Shown one piece after another: positions 59,636-64,000 of a DNA stretch of 64,000 nucleotides. The stretch is taken from NCBI RefSeq assembly GCF_016704835.1, contig NZ_JADIZJ010000001.1, positions 853,001 through 917,000 of the forward strand, read 5' to 3'. The notes under the pieces are model-generated. The model was not told the origin of the DNA and did not search any database. It worked only from the letters and a program-made list of their open reading frames with translations. This stretch comes from Sphingopyxis sp. GTDB taxonomy: Bacteria; Pseudomonadota; Alphaproteobacteria; Sphingomonadales; Sphingomonadaceae. Made by a program: the position numbers and the translations under genes. How positions within the stretch are numbered: position 1 is the first letter of the stretch; each line of letters begins with the position of its first letter.

Positions 59636-60055
59636 TCAGGCAGCGCTGCGCCGCATCGGCCAATAGGCCCAGGCGATCGTCAGCAATGACACGATCAGGA
59701 TGACGCTATATTCTATCCCGTTGCGTCCCGCGCCGACGACGAACCAGCCGAAGGGCAAATGGACGAGGATCATTCCGAGCGTCAGGATCGCGGCATGGCC
59801 AAGCGCGGCGAAGCTCGTCCAGCGGCGCGCAAGCATCAGCACCGGGCCAACCAGTTCGAACAGCGTTACCGCCAGCGCCCAGCCGAAACCCAATGGAAAG
59901 CCCTGACTTTCCAGCCAGACCCCGAACGGCGTAATGCCGCCAGCGACAAGCCGAAAAAGCCCGTGGATCAGAATCAGCAGCGCGACGGTCACGCGCAAAA
60001 CGTCTAGCGCCCGCTCGGCTCTTTCCGGCGGCGCTTTGGCTCCAAGCAATCCCAT
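59636..60055 (-). CDS. DoxX family membrane protein
   Basis: A 139-residue four-helix membrane protein of the DoxX family. Hydrophobic segments include VLRVTVALLILIHGLFRLVAG and YSVILIVSLLTIAWAYW, with the typical ELVGPVLML motif in the middle. DoxX-type proteins take part in redox or oxidative-stress functions; no specific substrate is known here. The start ATG 60055 has GAGGAAG upstream; the longer frame to 60079 has no ribosome site. Confidence 0.85.
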   Translation of the reverse strand: MGLLGAKAPPERAERALDVLRVTVALLILIHGLFRLVAGGITPFGVWLESQGFPLGFGWALAVTLFELVGPVLMLARRWTSFAALGHAAILTLGMILVHLPFGWFVVGAGRNGIEYSVILIVSLLTIAWAYWPMRRSAA

Positions 60056-60155
60056 ATACCGCTTCCTCTGTTGCTGCACCCCGATACACGCGATCCCAAC
60101 CTCGGCCGACGGGGCGACGAAACCGCATCGACGTACCGGTGCCCACGATGCACGG

Positions 60156-61823
60156 TCAGCCGGTGCGGAAACCGTGCGTGATCGGATAGCGCCGGTCGCG
60201 GCCGAAGTTGCGCGTCGACAGCTTGACCCCCGGCGGTGCCTGACGCCGCTTATATTCGGCGAGCATCAGCAGTCGTTCGATCCGCACCACCGCGTCGCGA
60301 TCGAAGCCATGTCGCGCCACGACATCGTCAACGCTCGCTTCCTCCTCGACGAGCATGTGGAGCATGCGGTCGAGATCGGCATAAGGCGGCAAGCTGTCCT
60401 CATCTTTTTGATCGGGGCGCAGTTCGGCGCTTGGCGGTTTAGTGATGATCGCCGCAGGCATCACCGGGGTCACGGGGTTGCGTGACAGCCGCGGCACATT
60501 CTCGTTGCGCCATTTCGCGACGGCGAACACCGTCATCTTATACGCATCCTTCAGCGGATTATAGCCGCCCGCCATGTCGCCGTAGATCGTCGCATAGCCA
60601 ACGCTCATCTCGCTCTTGTTGCCGGTGGTCAGCAGCATCGGCCCGAACTTGTTCGACAGCGCCATCAAGGTCACTCCGCGAATGCGCGACTGGACATTCT
60701 CTTCGGTGATATCGACCTCAACATCGGCAAAGCTGCCCGCCAGCATCGTATCGAACGCCTCGACCGCCGGGACGATCGAAATCGTGTCGAGCTTGCACCC
60801 GATCAGCTCGGCGCAGACCGCCGCATCGTCGAGGCTCGCCTGGCTGGTAAAGCGGCTGGGCATCATCACGCACCACACCCGATCTGGGCCTAGCGCGTCG
60901 GCGGCGATCGCCGCACAGATCGCCGAATCTATACCGCCCGACAGCCCGAGCACGACGCCGGGAAAGCGGTTGCGTGTCACATAGTCGCGCAAGCTGACGA
61001 TCATCGCGCTGTAGATGTCGGCGGGGTGCGCCTCCCATTCGGTGATTGCACCGGTTTCGCAAACCCAGCCGTCCGCACCCTTTGTCCACCGCGTGACGCG
61101 CTCCTCTTCATCCCAATCCTTGAGCCGGTGCGCTGTGGCGCCATCGCGGTTGAGCACGAACGAGCAGCCGTCGAACACCAGTTCATCCTGCCCGCCGACG
61201 CGGTTGAGGAAAATCAGCGGCAACCCGGTTTCGGTTACGCGGCCCGCGAACACCTCGCTCAGCCGCCGTTCGTCCTTGTCGATTTCAAACGGGCTGCCAT
61301 TGACCGAGATCAGCAGCTCGGCGCCCTGATCGGCCAGATGCCGCGATACTTTGGGCAGCCAGCCATCCTCGCAGATCGGCAGCCCGAGCCTGATCGCGCG
61401 CCATTCGACGATGTCAGGCAGCGGCCCGGGGGTAAACACCCGCTTCTCGTCGAAGGTGCCGTAGTTGGGCAGTTCGTGCTTGCGCCGCGTGGCGACGATC
61501 CGGCCGCCATCGAGCAGCGCGATGATATTGTAGAGAGCATCGCCGTCCCGCTCGACCGATCCGACGAGCATCGCCGGACCGCCGTCGGCGGTATCAGCGG
61601 CGAGTTCGGCGAGCAGTATTGCGGCGCGATCGGCGAGCGCAGGTTTCAGCACCAGATCCTCGGGCGGATAACCGATCAGTTGCAGCTCGGGGTAAAGGAT
61701 CAGGTCCGCGTCGGAGTGCCGCGCCCGCACGGTGCGCATCGCATCGGCATTGGCGGCAAGGTCGCCGACCGCCTGCGTCATCTGGGCCAGCACGATAGTG
61801 AGCGTTTGGGCGGCTTCGGTCAT
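60156..61823 (-). CDS. nadE: Glutamine-dependent NAD+ synthetase
   Basis: Forms NAD+ from deamido-NAD+, glutamine and ATP. The 555-residue two-domain protein has an N-terminal nitrilase-type glutaminase with its triad in YPELQLIGY (Glu), RRKHELPNYG (Lys) and LPICEDGW (Cys). The C-terminal synthetase has the PP-loop LGLSGGIDSA and the NAD-binding TTGNKSEMSVGYATIYGD. Length and order match the long glutamine-dependent NadE. ATG 61823 starts at the MTEAAQTLTIVLAQ family N-terminus. It is transcribed toward DoxX. Confidence 0.96.
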   Translation of the reverse strand: MTEAAQTLTIVLAQMTQAVGDLAANADAMRTVRARHSDADLILYPELQLIGYPPEDLVLKPALADRAAILLAELAADTADGGPAMLVGSVERDGDALYNIIALLDGGRIVATRRKHELPNYGTFDEKRVFTPGPLPDIVEWRAIRLGLPICEDGWLPKVSRHLADQGAELLISVNGSPFEIDKDERRLSEVFAGRVTETGLPLIFLNRVGGQDELVFDGCSFVLNRDGATAHRLKDWDEEERVTRWTKGADGWVCETGAITEWEAHPADIYSAMIVSLRDYVTRNRFPGVVLGLSGGIDSAICAAIAADALGPDRVWCVMMPSRFTSQASLDDAAVCAELIGCKLDTISIVPAVEAFDTMLAGSFADVEVDITEENVQSRIRGVTLMALSNKFGPMLLTTGNKSEMSVGYATIYGDMAGGYNPLKDAYKMTVFAVAKWRNENVPRLSRNPVTPVMPAAIITKPPSAELRPDQKDEDSLPPYADLDRMLHMLVEEEASVDDVVARHGFDRDAVVRIERLLMLAEYKRRQAPPGVKLSTRNFGRDRRYPITHGFRTG

Positions 61824-61862
61824 GCCGCCGAGCCTTACCCCGGGTCGCCACGATTGCAATCC

Positions 61863-62363
61863 TCAGCCGAACAGCAAGTGGGCAAGGAAGCGCCCCGGCA
61901 TCATCGCAAAAGCGCCTGCGACGATCAGTCCGATATAAACTCCCCGCATCGCGCGTTGGTGCGCGACGATATTGCCGCGCCAGGCGTGCCAGATTCCCAT
62001 CGGGATCGAATAAAGCGTGATCACCGAAAAGATGTGAATCGGGCCAATGCCGCCGGTCAGCCCGCGCAGCCAGAAGCTGTCCAGCGCGGTCACCAGCATC
62101 AGCAGCGCCCACACGCGCCCCGCCATCTTGTGGCCGCGCGTCCCCTTGCGCGCCCACAGGACGAAGGCACCGAGCGGTACCGCGGGGATCACTGTACCCA
62201 AATGAATCCACAGCGCCCAAGCGGGGGTACGATATTCGCCCTGCCCGCGCATCAGATAGCCGAGCGCCAGCACCGCGGCAGTAGCGGCGGCGGTCTGGAT
62301 TATGGCGCGCACAAGGGGTGCGTGACGGTGGATCGGCGACGTGGCTTCGGCTTGGACAATCAT
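61863..62363 (-). CDS. DUF2306 membrane protein
   Basis: A 166-residue protein with about four hydrophobic segments (for example IIQTAAATAAVLALGYLM and ALMLVTALDSFWLRG). The conserved basic/His residues fit the DUF2306 family of heme- or quinone-pocket-like membrane proteins (KGTRGHKMAGR, IHIFSVITLYSIPMG, HQRAMRGVYIGL). The function is unknown. It is divergent from a LytTR regulator, with a 145-base region holding a direct repeat between them, so it may be the target of that regulator. Confidence 0.83.
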   Translation of the reverse strand: MIVQAEATSPIHRHAPLVRAIIQTAAATAAVLALGYLMRGQGEYRTPAWALWIHLGTVIPAVPLGAFVLWARKGTRGHKMAGRVWALLMLVTALDSFWLRGLTGGIGPIHIFSVITLYSIPMGIWHAWRGNIVAHQRAMRGVYIGLIVAGAFAMMPGRFLAHLLFG

Positions 62364-62425
62364 CAGACATTTCCTTGCTGGTCGATACGCCGCAAATGCC
62401 GCAGCGCGGTTCACGGGCAATCGGC

Positions 62426-62463
62426 ACTTCGCAGATCCGGCCAGAAACTTCGCGAATCCGGCC
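62426..62463. promoter_or_regulatory. Direct repeat with 21-bp period, candidate LytTR operator
   Basis: Two 17-base copies, ACTTCGCAGATCCGGCC (62426-62442) and ACTTCGCGAATCCGGCC (62447-62463), differ at two positions and start 21 bases apart, two helical turns. This is the arrangement LytTR domains bind. It lies between the divergent DUF2306 and LytTR genes. Confidence 0.55.
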
Positions 62464-62508
62464 TGCCTGCCAATTGACGAAGCGCGAATCGACAGCCAGA
62501 CCGGCGCC

Positions 62509-63291
62509 ATGGCGCGAAAAATTGCGATCGAAAGCTTCCTGATGATCGTTGCAGGGATTGTCCTCGCGCTGATCGGCCCGTTCGGTAGTTACGAACTGCC
62601 GCTGGTGCAGCGGCTGATCCTGTGGCCGCTGATGATCCTGTGCGGCTATCCGATCTTCAGCGGCCTCGGCGCGGTCGCGCGCTGGCTCGCCGAGACGGTG
62701 CGTATCCCCTATGCGGTAACCATAGCGATGGGGCTGATTGTCGGGGCGATGCCGATGACGATGCTCGTCATGCTGTTGTGGTTCCGGGCTCCGTTGGGTC
62801 AGGCGCTGCAATCGCCGATGCTCGGCCCGCTCTATCTGCAGGTGCTGGTTATCGGGGTGATCATCTACGCGGCAATGTATCTGCTGTTCCGCCCCGCGGC
62901 CGATCCCGCGCCCGCGGCGGTGCCGGTTGCTCGGCCGACACCACAGCCCATCTCAGTAGAGGCTGAACGCGGTGCCGCTGGACCTGCCGCGTCGACCCTG
63001 CCGCTCCCGCCCGGTTTTGGTCCGGTCCGCGCTCTCAAGGGCGAGGACCATTATGTTCGTGTCATCGGCGAAGGCCGTGAAGAGCTGGTCCTGATGCGCA
63101 TGGGCGACGCAATCGAACGGCTGGGCAGCGCCGACGGGCTGCGCGTCCATCGCAGCTGGTGGGTCGCCCGCGCGGGCATTTCCGCTGTACGCCGCGACGG
63201 GCGTTCCGCGACCATCACGCTAGTGAACGGGCAGGAAGCGCCGGTCGCGCGCGACATGATGCCAGCCTTGCGCGCAGCAGGATGGCTTTAA
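62509..63291 (+). CDS. Membrane-anchored LytTR-domain transcriptional regulator
   Basis: A 260-residue protein with four hydrophobic segments in the first 130 residues (ESFLMIVAGIVLALIGPFG, VTIAMGLIVGAMPMTMLVML and others), a Pro/Ala-rich linker, and a C-terminal LytTR DNA-binding domain (VRALKGEDHYVRVIGEG, LRVHRSWWVARAGI, then MPALRAAGWL). No receiver domain is present, so regulation must come through its membrane part. It is divergent from a DUF2306 membrane protein and flanked by a direct repeat in the intergenic region. ATG 62509 is chosen; there is no clear ribosome site. Confidence 0.88.
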   Translation: MARKIAIESFLMIVAGIVLALIGPFGSYELPLVQRLILWPLMILCGYPIFSGLGAVARWLAETVRIPYAVTIAMGLIVGAMPMTMLVMLLWFRAPLGQALQSPMLGPLYLQVLVIGVIIYAAMYLLFRPAADPAPAAVPVARPTPQPISVEAERGAAGPAASTLPLPPGFGPVRALKGEDHYVRVIGEGREELVLMRMGDAIERLGSADGLRVHRSWWVARAGISAVRRDGRSATITLVNGQEAPVARDMMPALRAAGWL

Positions 63292-63364
63292 GCTCTTCCC
63301 CTATCGCGCCCCGCTGGCTAAGGGGCGCGCAATCCTATTCCGCCGCGAAAGGGCCGCGCACCCC

Positions 63365-64000
63365 ATGAAACTGATCTCCGGCAACAGCAATCTTCCCCTC
63401 GCCCGCGCGATCGCGGACTATCTGGAACTGCCGCTGACCGATACCAGCGTGCGCCGCTTTGCCGATGAGGAAGTGTTCGTCGAAATCCACGAAAATGTCC
63501 GTGGTCAGGATGTCTTCATCGTCCAGCCGACCAACTTCCCCGCCAACGACAATCTCATGGAATTGCTGATCATCACCGACGCACTGCGCCGCGCCTCGGC
63601 GAAACGCATCACCGCCGTCGTGCCCTATTTCGGCTATGCCCGCCAGGACCGCAAACCCGGCCCGCGCACGCCCATTTCCGCCAAGCTGGTCGCCAATCTG
63701 ATTACCACCTCGGGCGCCGACCGGGTGCTCGCGATCGACCTGCACGCCGGGCAGATCCAGGGCTTTTTCGACATCCCGACCGACAATCTTTACGCCGCAC
63801 CGGTGATGAGCGCCGACATCCAGGCACGCTTTGCCGGCAAGAATTTGATGGTCGTGTCGCCCGACGTCGGCGGCGTGGTCCGCGCCCGCGCGCTCGCCAA
63901 GCGGCTCGACAATGCGCCGCTGGCGATCGTCGACAAGCGCCGCGAACGCGCCGGCGAATCGGAAGTCATGAACATCATCGGCGACGTGAAGGGGCGCTTT
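63365..64000 (+). CDS. prs: Ribose-phosphate pyrophosphokinase, N-terminal part (3' end outside window)
   Basis: Makes PRPP from ribose 5-phosphate and ATP for purine, pyrimidine and histidine pathways. The visible 212 residues include MKLISGNSNLPLARAIADYL, RRFADEEVFVEI, the ATP-binding VVPYFGYARQDRK, and the AIDLHAGQIQGFFDIP metal-binding region. The PRPP loop near the C-terminus lies beyond the window. It follows the LytTR gene by 73 bases in the same direction. The gene is open at the right edge, not truncated. Confidence 0.96.
   Translation, partial: MKLISGNSNLPLARAIADYLELPLTDTSVRRFADEEVFVEIHENVRGQDVFIVQPTNFPANDNLMELLIITDALRRASAKRITAVVPYFGYARQDRKPGPRTPISAKLVANLITTSGADRVLAIDLHAGQIQGFFDIPTDNLYAAPVMSADIQARFAGKNLMVVSPDVGGVVRARALAKRLDNAPLAIVDKRRERAGESEVMNIIGDVKGRF

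Noticed and set aside
1..64000. CRISPR array, prophage or transposase
   Set aside because: No regularly spaced repeats, integrase, phage structural or transposase proteins were seen; only short intergenic palindromes.

Overview
This is 64 kb of GC-rich chromosome from a sphingomonad alphaproteobacterium, most likely Sphingopyxis or a close relative. The evidence is the alphaproteobacterial gene orders (DUF3576-leuS-lptE-holA, lptB-rpoN, mipZ divergent from panC, DUF3572 next to divK), a PgmG-type phosphomannomutase, MmcB, COQ9, two large TonB-dependent receptors, and several families of short inverted-repeat elements between genes. No tRNA or rRNA gene, CRISPR array, prophage or insertion sequence was recognised. 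Both window edges cut genes: gyrB on the left and prs on the right.

1-8.6 kb: the gyrB 3' end, an RlpA-like protein, glutaminase, a VOC/ArsR/SRPBCC cassette, then a ligase-associated DEXH helicase and the PdeM nuclease separated by a two-DTG-motif aspartyl protease. 8.7-14.7 kb: two paralogous TonB-dependent receptors in tandem, each followed by a hairpin terminator. 14.9-19.7 kb: the essential holA-lptE-leuS-DUF3576 block on the minus strand.

20-26 kb: small-metabolism genes and a tightly overlapping operon of type III polyketide synthase, methyltransferase and FAD oxidoreductase, probably for a phenolic lipid or pyrone. 26-30.8 kb: MsrB, a class A penicillin-binding protein started by TTG, a YgjP-like protease, YcgN, an SCO protein and an ankyrin protein. 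30.8-41 kb: riboflavin genes in two separated blocks (ribB-ribH and ribD-ribE) around an ene-reductase, an EamA transporter, COQ9, feoAB, ssb and mmcB. The ribB product carries an extra N-terminal helix-turn-helix, and its gene has a perfect 16-bp palindrome inside its promoter.

41.5-41.75 kb: an intergenic region with a candidate small RNA ending in a strong terminator. 41.8-52.4 kb: peptidases, rpmJ, rpoN, lptB, pgmG and mipZ, nearly all on the minus strand. 52.4-58.1 kb: panC, a Sel1-like protein, a COG3146 acyltransferase, RidA, a HAD gene broken by an internal out-of-frame deletion, DUF3572, divK, rpmG and a TonB protein. 58.3-64 kb: gltX, DoxX, nadE, a DUF2306 membrane protein divergent from a membrane-bound LytTR regulator with a 21-bp-period direct repeat between them, and the start of prs.

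The most interesting loci are the HTH-RibB fusion with its promoter palindrome, the small-RNA region, the type III PKS operon, and the LytTR/DUF2306 pair.
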